The translations under genes were made by a program, and so were the position numbers. A stretch of 42,749 nt of DNA from an uncultured Clostridia bacterium. GTDB lineage: Bacteria; Bacillota; Clostridia; Christensenellales; Borkfalkiaceae. How positions within the stretch are numbered: position 1 is the first letter of the stretch; every line of letters begins with the position of its first letter. The stretch is taken from contig CALVWV010000006.1 of NCBI GenBank assembly GCA_944368065.1, positions 1 through 42,749 of the forward strand, given 5' to 3'. This document shows positions 18,455 to 26,543 of this stretch, piece by piece. Below the pieces are notes generated by a model that was not told where the DNA came from, ran no database searches, and worked only from the letters and a program-made list of their open reading frames with translations.

Positions 18455-19302
18455 AACTTTACGACTTCGACGGCATGTTCGATAAAAAACTTTCCGACTA
18501 TATTTCCAAAAATGTCGGTAAGTTCAAAGAGGAAGAGTGGGAGGATATGATTCCCGGAATGTACGCAAAGTTCGGCGATACCGTTATAAAGTCGCTCGGC
18601 GTAAGTCCCAACGCGTACTATGCGGCGATGTCCTCTGAAGAGCTCATAAAATGCCTGCGCGCGCACGTTAAAAACGACGTGCCCGTCTCGGAATTCCTGT
18701 GCAAGGCGATAGAGTCTCGCACCGAATGCGCGGATATGCTCATACCCCTTCTTGAAAGCGGGGACGAAAAACTTAAAAGCTACGTAGTCAACATTCTCGG
18801 CGCGGATAAAAAGGCTATACCCGTATATATGCGCCTTATAACTGGGGACGCGGACGAAGATTTCAAAAATCAGTGCGCCGATTTCATAAAGGAAAACGCC
18901 GACCTCGTCATCGAAAGCGCGATAGAAAATTATAAAAACGGCGTGGAAAAGCCGCTCATGCTTGAAATACTTTCAAAAGTTACCGCGCGCGACGACCGCG
19001 TGTTCGATATCCTTATAAAGGAGTTCCGCGGCGGCGACGATGTGCCGATGCTTGCGGGATATCTGGCGGCGTACGGCGACGAAAGGGCGCTTCCGTACCT
19101 TATGGACAAAATCGACGAAGAGAATATTCCTTACGTCGAATTTCAGGAACTCAAGTACGCCATAGAGGCGCTCGGCGGCGAATATTCAAAGCAGCGCGAT
19201 TTTTCGGGCGACGAATACTACGAGCTCATTCATTCGCACGGCGCGCCTTCTGCCGACATATTCGAAGCGTTCACAAAGGGAGCTTCGGAAAATAAAAACT
19301 GA
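18451..19302 (+). CDS. Helical-repeat (HEAT-like) protein, last gene of the hslO operon
   Basis: The 283-residue soluble acidic protein begins MKLYDFDGMFDKKLSDYISK. The middle and C-terminal parts consist of paired helices with a HEAT-like rhythm, for example MLIPLLESGDEKLKSYVVN, PLMLEILSKVTARDDRVFD and MLAGYLAAYGDERALPYLMD. There is no signal peptide and no catalytic motif. GGAGG lies 8 bases before the ATG, and the gene overlaps the TPR gene by 4 bases. The pair may form a complex; function is unknown. Confidence 0.8.
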   Translation: MKLYDFDGMFDKKLSDYISKNVGKFKEEEWEDMIPGMYAKFGDTVIKSLGVSPNAYYAAMSSEELIKCLRAHVKNDVPVSEFLCKAIESRTECADMLIPLLESGDEKLKSYVVNILGADKKAIPVYMRLITGDADEDFKNQCADFIKENADLVIESAIENYKNGVEKPLMLEILSKVTARDDRVFDILIKEFRGGDDVPMLAGYLAAYGDERALPYLMDKIDEENIPYVEFQELKYAIEALGGEYSKQRDFSGDEYYELIHSHGAPSADIFEAFTKGASENKN

Positions 19303-19307
19303 ATCGG

Positions 19308-19323
19308 GCGGCATATATGCCGC
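19308..19323. repeat. Short perfect palindrome GCGGCATATATGCCGC
   Basis: A 16-base perfect palindrome sits six bases after the stop of the helical-repeat gene. Related GCGGCATAT sequence occurs in the longer inverted repeat at 24616-24649. Confidence 0.5.
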
Positions 19324-19468
19324 AAATAACCGCATTTTTATGTGCAGCTATGGATTGAATTTCAACTTTGCCGAAATGTAAGTCGCGGCGGTAAATGCTT
19401 GATATGCGGAAAGAAAATACTTGAAATGCGGCGGACAGATATCAGATAAATCGTTACAGAAAAAATGT

Positions 19469-19510
19469 GCGGCGGGCGGAAAAATTTTTTCCGCCCGCCG
19501 CTTCTTTTTT
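19469..19510. terminator. Bidirectional terminator between the hslO operon and the CotF-like pair
   Basis: GCGGCGGGCGGAAAAA (19469-19484) pairs with TTTTTCCGCCCGCCGC (19486-19501). T-rich sequence follows on the plus strand, and an A run (about 19460-19465) supplies the tail on the minus strand. Confidence 0.85.
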
Positions 19511-19821
19511 TACTTTGCCTGAGCGGGCTTGCCCGCTTTTAAAGAATTCTGCTGTTTCTTGAACATATCGTTGGCTTGGTCTATCATATCCTTTTTAGCG
19601 GGAGGGGCTTCGTAATAGCCGCGCGCGCTCATCTGCTGGTAAAGGGTGTACTGGTTCTGCGCAACCGCCATAAGGTTATCGGAAAAATTTTTGCGGATAT
19701 TTTTGCCGCTTCCCTCGTAAAGCGCGGTGGTGTAAAGGGACATAAGGCTCTTTTCGCTGTCAAGCATATCCTGCAGTGCGTCCTTTTCGCAAAGTGAAAT
19801 ATCGCTTTTAGTAAGCTTCAT
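19510..19821 (-). CDS. CotF-like spore coat family protein (larger partner)
   Basis: The 103-residue, helix-rich protein begins MKLTKSDISLCEKDALQDML. Its DSEKSLMSLYTTALYEGSGKNIRKNF segment and a later QYTLYQQMSARGYYEAP motif match the CotF/ferritin-like coat family of Clostridia and Bacilli. In spore formers these proteins coat the spore; in others they are of unclear function. The start has an AGGAGG site. A related 62-residue gene lies 13 bases upstream on the same strand, a common two-gene arrangement. Whether this organism sporulates cannot be decided from the window. Confidence 0.85.
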   Translation of the reverse strand: MKLTKSDISLCEKDALQDMLDSEKSLMSLYTTALYEGSGKNIRKNFSDNLMAVAQNQYTLYQQMSARGYYEAPPAKKDMIDQANDMFKKQQNSLKAGKPAQAK

Positions 19822-19834
19822 TTTTCTCCTCCTT

Positions 19835-20023
19835 TCAGCCGAGCTGTTTCATGAGCGCGCAGTAGCGCTTTTCGTGTTCGTCCGCAATGTTTGCCATGCA
19901 GTCGGCAAGGGCGGGGTCTGTGAGCGTGTTTGAATACATTCTGGCTTTTTTGCAAATAAGCCCTTCTGTTGTAAGTGCCTGCGAAAGCATAGTAAGCTCT
20001 TTCGCTGTCAGATTTTCTGCCAT
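19835..20023 (-). CDS. Small CotF-like protein (shorter partner)
   Basis: The 62-residue protein (MAENLTAKELTMLSQALTTE to the final CALMKQLG) has a single helical hairpin, including ICKKARMYSNTLTDPALADC. It resembles the short partners that pair with CotF-type coat proteins. GGAGGT lies upstream of the ATG. It is the first gene of the pair. The 250 bases upstream are shared with the divergent antiporter leader; no clear promoter for this gene is seen. Confidence 0.8.
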   Translation of the reverse strand: MAENLTAKELTMLSQALTTEGLICKKARMYSNTLTDPALADCMANIADEHEKRYCALMKQLG

Positions 20024-20123
20024 TTGATTGACCTCCGCGTATGTTTTTGCCAGACCGCAGGCTTTTTATTCAGGCTTTTGTGCCTTAAGCAAGCATATGC
20101 GCATAAATTCGTTCTGATATCGC

Positions 20124-20153
20124 TTGACTTTATGCAAAGCAGGGTTATATAAT
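20124..20153 (+). promoter_or_regulatory. Promoter of the riboswitch-antiporter unit
   Basis: TTGACT (20124-20129), 18 bases, TATAAT (20148-20153). The predicted start near 20160 places the aptamer at the very 5' end of the transcript. Confidence 0.8.
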
Positions 20154-20160
20154 TCTTTAT

Positions 20161-20227
20161 GTCAGGGGAATGAGGTTCTCCCCAAGATTTAATCTTAAAC
20201 CGCTTTTAAAAGCTGATGACCTCTGCG
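20161..20227 (+). ncRNA. Fluoride (crcB-motif) riboswitch aptamer
   Basis: The element matches the fluoride riboswitch as I know it. GGGG (20165-20168) pairs with CCCC (20180-20183) to form P1. A small extra hairpin (AAGAT and ATCTT, about 20184-20196) follows. Then AAACCGC leads into GCUU (20202-20205) pairing with AAGC (20210-20213), and the conserved GCUGAUG follows. The loop-1 pseudoknot is preserved: GAGGU (20172-20176) pairs with ACCUC (20219-20223), as the corresponding bases do in the Thermotoga petrophila structure. Known fluoride riboswitches bind F- through Mg2+ and turn on fluoride export genes. Confidence 0.9.
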
Positions 20228-20263
20228 TTTTTCACACGCGGAGCATCGGCTTTTTTGTTTTTT
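20208..20263 (+). terminator. Expression platform: terminator overlapping the fluoride aptamer
   Basis: The 3' half of the aptamer (AAAAGCUGAUG, then CUCUGCGU) pairs with ACGCGGAG and CAUCGGCUUUU. T runs follow at 20251-20256 and 20258-20263. Terminator and aptamer are mutually exclusive, so fluoride binding should prevent termination (an ON switch). AAGGAG follows just before the antiporter ATG. Confidence 0.85.
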
Positions 20264-20273
20264 AAGGAGCGTT

Positions 20274-21509
20274 ATGAATTTTCTTACTTCTCTTGCTGTA
20301 ATCTGCATATGCGCATTGCTGCTCGGTTCAATTCTGTCAAAAATAAAGCTTCCGCCCCTTATCGGAATGCTGGTTACAGGCATAGTGCTCGGTCCTTACG
20401 TGCTCGATCTGATATCGCCGTCCATTCTCGGCATCTCTGCCGATTTAAGGCAGCTCGCGCTCATAATAATTCTTGCGCGCGCCGGGCTCAACCTCAATCT
20501 TAAAGACCTTAAAAAGAACGGCGTTTCGGCTGCTTTGATGTGCTTTGTGCCCGCCACCGCAGAAATTGCGGGGTATATGCTGTTCGGCACGCTCATACTC
20601 AGGATGTCGCTTATAGACGCGGCGCTTTTAGGCAGCGTAATGGCGGCAGTGTCGCCCGCGGTGGTCGTTCCGCGCATGCTTAAACTCAAAGAGACGGGTT
20701 ACGGTACGGATAAAGGCATACCCGACATGATTATGACGGGCGCGTCCGCGGACGATGTCTATGTCATAGTGCTGTTCACGTCGCTTTCGTCCATGGCGGG
20801 CGGCGGCAGCTTTTCCTGGAATTTTGTGTGGCAGGTGCCAGTATCAATAGTGCTCGGAACAGGGGTGGGGCTTGCAATCGGTCTGCTTTTCGTTCTGTTT
20901 ATCAAAAAGATTCATATGCGCGACAGTATTAAGGTAATACTTATTTTAAGCATATCATTTTTGTTCGTAGCGCTCGAAGACGCCGTGGAAAAGTGGGTGC
21001 CGTACTCCGGTCTGCTTTCGGTAATTGCCTTCGGCGCGGTTATCTTTGCCAGGCACGCCGAGTGCGCAAAAAGGCTTTCGCAAAAGTTTTCAAAGCTGTG
21101 GATATTTGCCGAAATTCTTTTGTTTGTGTTCGTCGGCGCGGAAGTGAATATAGGGTATGCGCTGCAGAACTGCGGACTTATAATATGCGTCATTCTGCTC
21201 GCGCTGATATTCAGAATGGCGGGCGTGTTTCTGTGCGTTGCCGTATCCAAGCTAAACGCAAAGGAGAGGCTGTTCTGTATGATAGCGTACTCGCCTAAAG
21301 CCACGGTGCAGGCGGCGATAGGCGCAATACCGCTTACAATGGGGCTCGCCTGCGGACAGACCATTCTTACGGCGGCGGTGCTTGCAATAATAATAACTGC
21401 GCCGCTCGGCGCGTTCCTTACAGACCTTACCTATAAAAAGCTGCTTAAAAAGGCGGAAAGGGAGCAGCCTGTCCCTGTCGGCGCAGCGGAAGATGTCGCA
21501 GCTGAATAA
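20274..21509 (+). CDS. Cation/proton antiporter (CPA family) under fluoride riboswitch control
   Basis: The 411-residue integral membrane protein has 11-13 hydrophobic segments. It begins directly with a membrane helix (FLTSLAVICICALLLGSIL). Typical Na+/H+ exchanger-domain features are present: LPPLIGMLVTGIVLGPYVLD near residue 26, the LRQLALIIILARAGLNL segment, and an ASADDVYVIVLF segment with paired acidic residues in the position used for ion binding in this family. Antiporters are a known minority class of genes under fluoride riboswitches, so a role in fluoride tolerance or in handling the accompanying ions is likely by inference. No crcB or eriC-F gene is nearby. Confidence 0.9.
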   Translation: MNFLTSLAVICICALLLGSILSKIKLPPLIGMLVTGIVLGPYVLDLISPSILGISADLRQLALIIILARAGLNLNLKDLKKNGVSAALMCFVPATAEIAGYMLFGTLILRMSLIDAALLGSVMAAVSPAVVVPRMLKLKETGYGTDKGIPDMIMTGASADDVYVIVLFTSLSSMAGGGSFSWNFVWQVPVSIVLGTGVGLAIGLLFVLFIKKIHMRDSIKVILILSISFLFVALEDAVEKWVPYSGLLSVIAFGAVIFARHAECAKRLSQKFSKLWIFAEILLFVFVGAEVNIGYALQNCGLIICVILLALIFRMAGVFLCVAVSKLNAKERLFCMIAYSPKATVQAAIGAIPLTMGLACGQTILTAAVLAIIITAPLGAFLTDLTYKKLLKKAEREQPVPVGAAEDVAAE

Positions 21510-21548
21510 TTAAGTCCGCCGCGGCAGACTCTGCCGCGGCGGACTTAA
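21510..21548 (+). terminator. Long GC-rich palindrome after the antiporter gene
   Basis: A perfect 19-base inverted repeat (21510-21528 with 21530-21548) begins directly after the stop codon. It is followed by a G run, not T residues, so it may act as an mRNA 3'-end stabiliser or imperfect terminator. Confidence 0.6.
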
Positions 21549-21786
21549 GGGGGGGGCTGCCGTCTTGGAATTGCAGAAGCTGTTAAAACGCAGACTTAAA
21601 ATACGCGTTCCCCGCATTATATTTATTTGACAATGCCGCGCGCATTTGTTAAAATGATATAGCTTTGCAAAGCAAAGTCGGCGGCGTGCGTCGGGCTTTT
21701 AAGCCGCGCAGCTTATAGCGGCGGCTGTTTGCCGCGCGTGAATTGCGCATTTTGCGCAGCGGCTATGAATTGCAGATTAATATTAT
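21549..21786 (+). other. Leader region of tRNA-Ser
   Basis: No gene is seen here. A TTGACA at 21627-21632 followed by AAATGATATAG may be the tRNA promoter, with a -10 near 21654-21660. The rest is GC-rich with several short complementary GCCGC/GCGGC segments. Confidence 0.4.
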
Positions 21787-21874
<88 letters not shown>

Positions 21875-21880
21875 AAGAAA

Positions 21881-21907
21881 AGAGCTCCCTTTCGGGAGCT
21901 CTTTTTT
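21881..21907 (+). terminator. Terminator of tRNA-Ser
   Basis: AGAGCTCCC pairs with GGGAGCTCT around a TTTC loop (21881-21902), followed by a T run. Confidence 0.92.
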
Positions 21908-22017
21908 GGCGCGTGAAAAGCGACCGGAGAGGGATTCGAGGGAGGGAGCCGTGAGCGGGAGCGAGCGGTTTGCGCAGAAAACAAAAAATCTGCGGAAAAA
22001 GCGGGCGTTTAAAATTA

Positions 22018-22938
22018 TTATACGGTGTCAATAATTTTTTTGGCTGCGGCAATTACGCTCTCGCGGAGAAGCGCGGGTGACAATACCCTGACTCCGCCGC
22101 CGAAGCTTAAAATTTTATTTACAAGAATCTCGTCGTCGGGCATGGAAACTTCGGCTATGAATTTATCCCCGCGCGGCTCTATGTTGTCGATGCCTATCCA
22201 TTCTTCGACGTCGGGCAGTTTGTCCTTTTCAATTTCAAGCTTTACATCCGTAAGTTCGTCCGAGCGGTAGCGGAAGTTGAGCGGTATTTCCTCGCGCGTA
22301 ACTTTGCGCTTTTCAAAAGTTTTGCCCGTGTAGCGCGCGTTCTTGATTCTGCCTATCTTGAATGTGCGGAAGTCCTGCTTGGTATGGCAGAACGCATATA
22401 CATACCAGATATTCTGCTTGAATATGAGCACGTGCGGGTCTATAATTCTGCGGCTGTGTTCGCCCGTGCGCGAAATATAGTCTATGTCAAGGCATAGGCT
22501 TTCTTCAACCGCGCGTTCGCATACCTGCATTTTATCGGAAAAGCTCTTTGTGTCGCCCCACGTTCCGCCGTCTACAATGATTCCGCCGCTTACAGACCTG
22601 TCTGCATTTTCGCTTTTTGCCTGCCGCTGCAGCTTTTCCAGCGCTGTAAGCACGGCTTCGTCGCCTACCTGCGACGCCATCGCCGTGAGCGCGTTGACTG
22701 CCGCGGAATATTCTTCCTTGGTGAAATATCCCACGGGCAGGCGGTAGGTATCTGCTATCATAATGCCGCCGTATCTGCCGCGCGCAACATCTATGGGTAT
22801 CCCCGCAACGCACAGCTCTTCTATGTATCTGTAGACGCTTCGCACTGAAATTTCGTACCGGTCGGCAATCTCTCTGGCACTTACCTTTCGGCGCGCAAGC
22901 AGCAGCATAAGCATTTTAACCATTATCTGATATTTCAT
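22018..22938 (-). CDS. WYL-domain transcriptional regulator (YafY type)
   Basis: I chose the ATG at 22938 because GGGAGG lies about six bases upstream; an earlier TTG has no such site. The product is about 306 residues. An N-terminal helix-turn-helix (about 5-60: [26 protein letters not shown]) is followed by the WYL domain. Its namesake motif reads IWYVYAF, inside [31 protein letters not shown] domains sense ligands or nucleic acids. The divergent small gene at 23180 and the inverted repeat at 23117-23131 are its likely targets. The gene ends against the tRNA-Ser terminator region. Confidence 0.92.
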   Translation of the reverse strand: MKYQIMVKMLMLLLARRKVSAREIADRYEISVRSVYRYIEELCVAGIPIDVARGRYGGIMIADTYRLPVGYFTKEEYSAAVNALTAMASQVGDEAVLTALEKLQRQAKSENADRSVSGGIIVDGGTWGDTKSFSDKMQVCERAVEESLCLDIDYISRTGEHSRRIIDPHVLIFKQNIWYVYAFCHTKQDFRTFKIGRIKNARYTGKTFEKRKVTREEIPLNFRYRSDELTDVKLEIEKDKLPDVEEWIGIDNIEPRGDKFIAEVSMPDDEILVNKILSFGGGVRVLSPALLRESVIAAAKKIIDTV

Positions 22939-23116
22939 CTTTTCCTCCCGTGGCAAGCCGTTGCGCGCAAATCTTTTTGTAAATCTTGGTGCATAAAACC
23001 TGTCCGCTTAAAATATACATATTTCACACGGCGGAAATCGCTGAAAACTTCCGCCGTGCAAGACACAAGCACGCGCGCTGCGACTATGAAATATTTTTAA
23101 AGAATTTTATCATATA

Positions 23117-23139
23117 TGACAATATATGTCAAGTATAAT
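23117..23139 (+). promoter_or_regulatory. Candidate WYL-regulator operator overlapping a promoter
   Basis: A perfect inverted repeat TGACA-N5-TGTCA (23117-23131) lies directly before a perfect TATAAT (23134-23139). No good -35 is present at the right distance, which fits a regulated promoter. The site sits between the regulator and the small divergent gene. Confidence 0.6.
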
Positions 23140-23179
23140 ATGTAGAATGAATGGTGTAAAAGACGCGGAGGTAAAAGAT

Positions 23180-23431
23180 ATGACGTTTTTCGGTTATGTA
23201 GACAGGCAGAAGGAGCTTATACGCGGCAGGCACGCAGGCGAAGAAATTTTTGTGGTCGGCGGAAGGACGGAGGCGGTTATGCAGACGGAAGCGGCATTCC
23301 GTCCCGCAGAGAAGATAATGGCGGACACGGCTTGCAAGTCCACCGAAGAACTTTTGAAAGAACTCGGCGCAATGAAAGGGCTCAACCGCAGGGAGCGTGA
23401 GCGCTTTTACAAAACGGCGAGCGCAGTATAA
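23180..23431 (+). CDS. Small protein of unknown function, divergent from the WYL regulator
   Basis: The ATG at 23180 has a GGAGGT site about 8 bases upstream, better than in-frame ATGs at 23126 and 23147. The product is about 83 residues, soluble, and rich in charged residues. It begins MTFFGYVDRQKELIRGRHAG and has a C-terminal helical part with NRRERERFYKTAS. I recognise no domain. The divergent regulator and the operator upstream suggest it is the regulated gene. A terminator follows at 23490. Confidence 0.65.
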   Translation: MTFFGYVDRQKELIRGRHAGEEIFVVGGRTEAVMQTEAAFRPAEKIMADTACKSTEELLKELGAMKGLNRRERERFYKTASAV

Positions 23432-23489
23432 TATCTTGCGATAAACAATCAGCAGTAAAGTTTTATCTTTAAAAACTTAAGTTTGTAAT

Positions 23490-23531
23490 AAAAGCGCCGC
23501 GGCGGGAATTTATTCCCGCCGCGGCGCTTTT
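23490..23531. terminator. Long perfect hairpin after the small gene
   Basis: A 20-base perfect stem (23490-23509 with 23512-23531) has a core of GCGCCGCGGCGGG. A/T pairs at the base and flanking A and T runs let it work on either strand. The following 190 bases to 23719 hold no gene that I can support. Confidence 0.75.
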
Positions 23532-23719
23532 CATAAAAAGTATAAAAGCCGTGCGCTGCCGCGAAAAGCGCCAAACCGTATTTTGCCGCGCATTGCCGCA
23601 GCAAAATAGCAATGCGCCATATGCCGCAACTGAATTCAAATGCGTTTATAAGCTGCAAAAAAGAAATTGGTGTGCCAATATGCCGCAACCAACAGCATTT
23701 TTTTATTTTATTGTCTCTT

Positions 23720-24538
23720 TTATCCGCCGCGGCGCTTTACCACAACCCGCTCCACGACGGCGACCACGGCGTACATTCCGCCAGCAAGAAGGCAGAGTAT
23801 GAACGTCGCCGCCATCACGAGGTCGAGGCGGAAAACCTGACCGCCGTAAACTATGAGGTAGCCAAGCCCTGCGCGCGATACTATGTATTCGCCCATAATC
23901 GAGCCTATCCACGCGAGGCCGACGGCAACTTTAAGAGTATTCATAAAGGCGGGGAGGGAGGCGGGAATTATGAGCTTTAAAAGCATTGCGCCCTTGCCCG
24001 CGCCCATCGAGCGCAGAAGAAGCTGTTTTGTTCTATCCACCGCCACAAACCCTGCAAGCATGTTCATTATGCATACTATGATGCTTACGAGCACGGTCAT
24101 GAAAATTATGGCGGTATATCCCGTGCCCATCCAGATTATGATGAGCGGGCCGAGCGCTATTTTTGGCAGCGCGTTCAGAACCACTATGTAAGGTTCGAAT
24201 ATGCGCCGCACGCCGTCGTTGAGCCAAAGCAGCACGGCAATCAGATAGCCTGCGACCACGGCTATCACGAACCCCACTATAGTTTCCATAAGCGTGATGC
24301 CTATGTGGTAAAAGAGCGTGCCCGCCCCTGCAAGGTCGGCTATGGTAGTCGCCACGCGCGAAGGCGAGCTGGTTATGAACGGGTCAAAAACCCCGACCTG
24401 AGCAAACAGTTCCCACAGCCCGATAATCGCGACGAGTATTGCGGCGCGCACTATGTGCACGGTGATTTTATTGCGTCTTATTTTTTTGAGGTACAGCGCG
24501 TGCTGTACGGAATAGTTGTTGTTTTTTGCGTGTTTCAT
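23720..24538 (-). CDS. ABC transporter permease, NitT/TauT type
   Basis: The 272-residue permease has about six membrane segments and the BPD-type inner-membrane domain. The coupling segment is LLLRSMGAGKGAMLLKLIIPASLPAFMNTL. An N-terminal polar stretch precedes IGLWELFAQVGVFDPFITSSPSRVA, a typical SsuC/TauC/ThiX-like opening. With the ATPase and binding protein upstream it forms an importer for a small anionic or pyrimidine-type substrate. No ribosome site is obvious before the ATG. A hairpin separates it from the ATPase gene. Confidence 0.93.
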   Translation of the reverse strand: MKHAKNNNYSVQHALYLKKIRRNKITVHIVRAAILVAIIGLWELFAQVGVFDPFITSSPSRVATTIADLAGAGTLFYHIGITLMETIVGFVIAVVAGYLIAVLLWLNDGVRRIFEPYIVVLNALPKIALGPLIIIWMGTGYTAIIFMTVLVSIIVCIMNMLAGFVAVDRTKQLLLRSMGAGKGAMLLKLIIPASLPAFMNTLKVAVGLAWIGSIMGEYIVSRAGLGYLIVYGGQVFRLDLVMAATFILCLLAGGMYAVVAVVERVVVKRRGG

Positions 24539-24615
24539 AGCGGTACGTGTATCTTTATTGTTTTATAAGTTGAAGCTTTACTGCGGCAAAGGTCTGCGCC
24601 TTGCGCCGCCTTTAA

Positions 24616-24649
24616 GCAGCGGATATGCCGCAAGCGGCATATCCGCTGC
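24616..24649. repeat. 16-base perfect inverted repeat between ABC ATPase and permease genes
   Basis: GCAGCGGATATGCCGC (24616-24631) and its reverse complement (24634-24649) flank two bases. It lies in the 116-base intercistronic gap and has no T run. It may tune relative expression within the operon. Confidence 0.7.
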
Positions 24650-24654
24650 AGAAG

Positions 24655-25383
24655 TCATAATCCCAATTCGCGCCTTAAAACTTCGAACATGGCGGCAAAA
24701 TTTCCGCTGTTCCTGCGCTTTTTCGGGCTGCCTTCGCCGAAGTCTATTTCGTGCTCGCCGACGACCCGCGCGGGGCGGGAGGAGAGCACTATCACCTTGT
24801 CGGAAAGCGCTATCGCTTCGGAAATGTCGTGCGTGACTAAAAGCGCCGTCTTCTTTTCGCTCTTTATTATGTCGTGCACGTCGTCGCATACGGCGAGCCT
24901 CGTCTGGTAATCGAGCGCGGAAAACGGTTCGTCTAACAGCAGCGTTTCGGGCTGGGCTGCCAGCGTGCGTATGAGCGCCACCCTCTGCCGCATTCCGCCC
25001 GAAAGCTGGGAGGGACTTTTTTTGAGGAAGTCCTTAAGTCCGTACTTTTCAGCAAGGGCGATTGCGTTTTTCCGCATTGCGGGCGTATTCTTTTTCTTTA
25101 TTTCGAGCGGCAGAAAAATATTTTCTTCAACCGTGCGCCAGGGGAAGAGCGCGTCTGTCTGCAGCATGTATCCGAACTGCCCGCCGCCGCGCTCCACCTT
25201 GCCGGAAGAAGGCGCTATAAGCCCCGCCGCAAGCGAAAGTATGGTACTTTTGCCGCAGCCCGAAGGACCTATAACGCAGACAAACTGACCTTCTTCTACG
25301 GAAAAGTTGAGGTTTTCCACGGCAAGCGTTTCGCCCGAAAGGGTATGGTATGTGTAGCTTACGTCAATAAATTTAAGGCTCAT
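24655..25383 (-). CDS. ABC transporter ATPase, NitT/TauT type
   Basis: The 242-residue ATPase has Walker [10 protein letters not shown] (about 39-47), the Q-loop region [18 protein letters not shown], signature LSGGMRQRV and Walker [12 protein letters not shown], followed by VTHDISEA with the switch histidine. This motif set is characteristic of nitrate/sulfonate/taurine/thiamine-precursor importers. It overlaps the binding-protein gene by 4 bases (ATGA), so the two are coupled. Confidence 0.95.
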   Translation of the reverse strand: MSLKFIDVSYTYHTLSGETLAVENLNFSVEEGQFVCVIGPSGCGKSTILSLAAGLIAPSSGKVERGGGQFGYMLQTDALFPWRTVEENIFLPLEIKKKNTPAMRKNAIALAEKYGLKDFLKKSPSQLSGGMRQRVALIRTLAAQPETLLLDEPFSALDYQTRLAVCDDVHDIIKSEKKTALLVTHDISEAIALSDKVIVLSSRPARVVGEHEIDFGEGSPKKRRNSGNFAAMFEVLRRELGL

Positions 25384-26375
25384 TTATACACTTCTTCATA
25401 AACTTTCTGCGCCGTTTCGGTAAGAATGAGTTCGTCGAAACCGACGCGCCGCTCAAGCTCGCCAGAATTTTCAATTACGTCCTGAAGCCTCGTGAAAGCC
25501 TCTTCCTCCATAGCCATGTTGGTGACCCAGGCGTCTATATCCTTATAAGCCTGCACGGAATTTGCAATGCTGTCTGCAGGAGTGCCGTCAAAGTAAGGAA
25601 TAAGGTATTCCGCAACGGTCGCGGCGTCGTTTTCGATGACAAATTTTGTCGCCCTTGTCACCGCGCGCAGAAGCCCTTCTATTTTTTCGGGATTTTTATC
25701 TATATAGCTCTGCTTTGCCGCAAAACAGGTGTAGGGTATCTCGCCCGACTGCGCGCCTACGGAAGCCACAATATATCCCTTGCCTTCGGCTTCATAGTCG
25801 CTCGCGGTCGGTTCGAACATCGTACAGTAATCGGCAATGCCGCTTTCGAACGCTGCCGTCATGTAGTTGAAGTCCACGTCGTAGTTGAGCGCCGCGTCTA
25901 CGCCCAGTTCTTCTATGACGTATTCGAACGTCATCGCGGGCACGCCGCCCTTGCGCCCTGCAAGTATCTCTTTGCCGTCGAGGTCCGACCACTCGAAGTC
26001 GGGTTCTGCCGTGCGCGAAACGAGGAAACTGCCGTCGCGCTTGGTGAGCTGGCCGAAAACTTTGGGCGAGTCGGAAGAGCCGCCTATGGCTATGTACAGC
26101 GCCGCTTCGGGTCCGCAGAAGCCTACGTCGGCCGAACCTGAAAGCACTGCCGCCATGGTGTTGTCTGCGCCGCCGCCGTTGGTGAATTCCACGTCGAACC
26201 CTTCGTCCTCGTAGTAGCCGAGCGCTTCGGCGAGGTACATAGGGGCGTAGAAAACGGAGTGGGTGACTTCGTTAATGCGCACAACGTCGGAGCCGCCCGT
26301 GCAGCCTGCAAGCGAAAGAGGAATTGCAAGCGCCGCACAGACGGCGACAAAAATTGCTGTAATCTTTTTTTTCAT
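25380..26375 (-). CDS. ABC transporter substrate-binding lipoprotein (NMT1/THI5-like)
   Basis: I set the start at 26375 because the signal peptide begins there ([20 protein letters not shown], lipobox LAGC). An AAGGAGAG site lies upstream. The product is about 331 residues, anchored outside the membrane. The fold is the NMT1/SsuA type: [28 protein letters not shown], then [13 protein letters not shown] and [15 protein letters not shown]. Related proteins carry sulfonates, taurine, nitrate or the thiamine precursor HMP. The substrate cannot be chosen from sequence alone, and no thi or ssu genes are adjacent. It is the first gene of the importer operon, divergent from valS. Confidence 0.92.
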   Translation of the reverse strand: MKKKITAIFVAVCAALAIPLSLAGCTGGSDVVRINEVTHSVFYAPMYLAEALGYYEDEGFDVEFTNGGGADNTMAAVLSGSADVGFCGPEAALYIAIGGSSDSPKVFGQLTKRDGSFLVSRTAEPDFEWSDLDGKEILAGRKGGVPAMTFEYVIEELGVDAALNYDVDFNYMTAAFESGIADYCTMFEPTASDYEAEGKGYIVASVGAQSGEIPYTCFAAKQSYIDKNPEKIEGLLRAVTRATKFVIENDAATVAEYLIPYFDGTPADSIANSVQAYKDIDAWVTNMAMEEEAFTRLQDVIENSGELERRVGFDELILTETAQKVYEEVYK

Positions 26376-26441
26376 GTGAAGATGTCTCTCCTTGTCATTC
26401 AAAAAATTTATATGCTACAGTTTATGCGCGGCATGTTATGT

Positions 26442-26471
26442 TTGACAATCCGCGGCCTTTTGTTTTATAAT
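26442..26471 (+). promoter_or_regulatory. Promoter of valS
   Basis: A perfect TTGACA (26442-26447), 18 bases and a perfect TATAAT (26466-26471). The leader is only about 70 bases and shows no T-box or other recognisable riboswitch. Confidence 0.85.
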
Positions 26472-26543
26472 TGGAACTGTATATACGAAATTATAAAGCG
26501 GGCGGGGTGTTCTGCCTGTTTTGTTTGTTTAAAGAGGTTACTT

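Noticed and set aside
26259-26543. An N-terminal extension of valS of about 95 codons.
   Set aside because: It overlaps the divergent binding-protein gene and the valS promoter; the ATG at 26544 has a ribosome site and the usual family start.
26472-26543. A T-box leader before valS.
   Set aside because: The leader is too short and has no T-box sequence or specifier stem.
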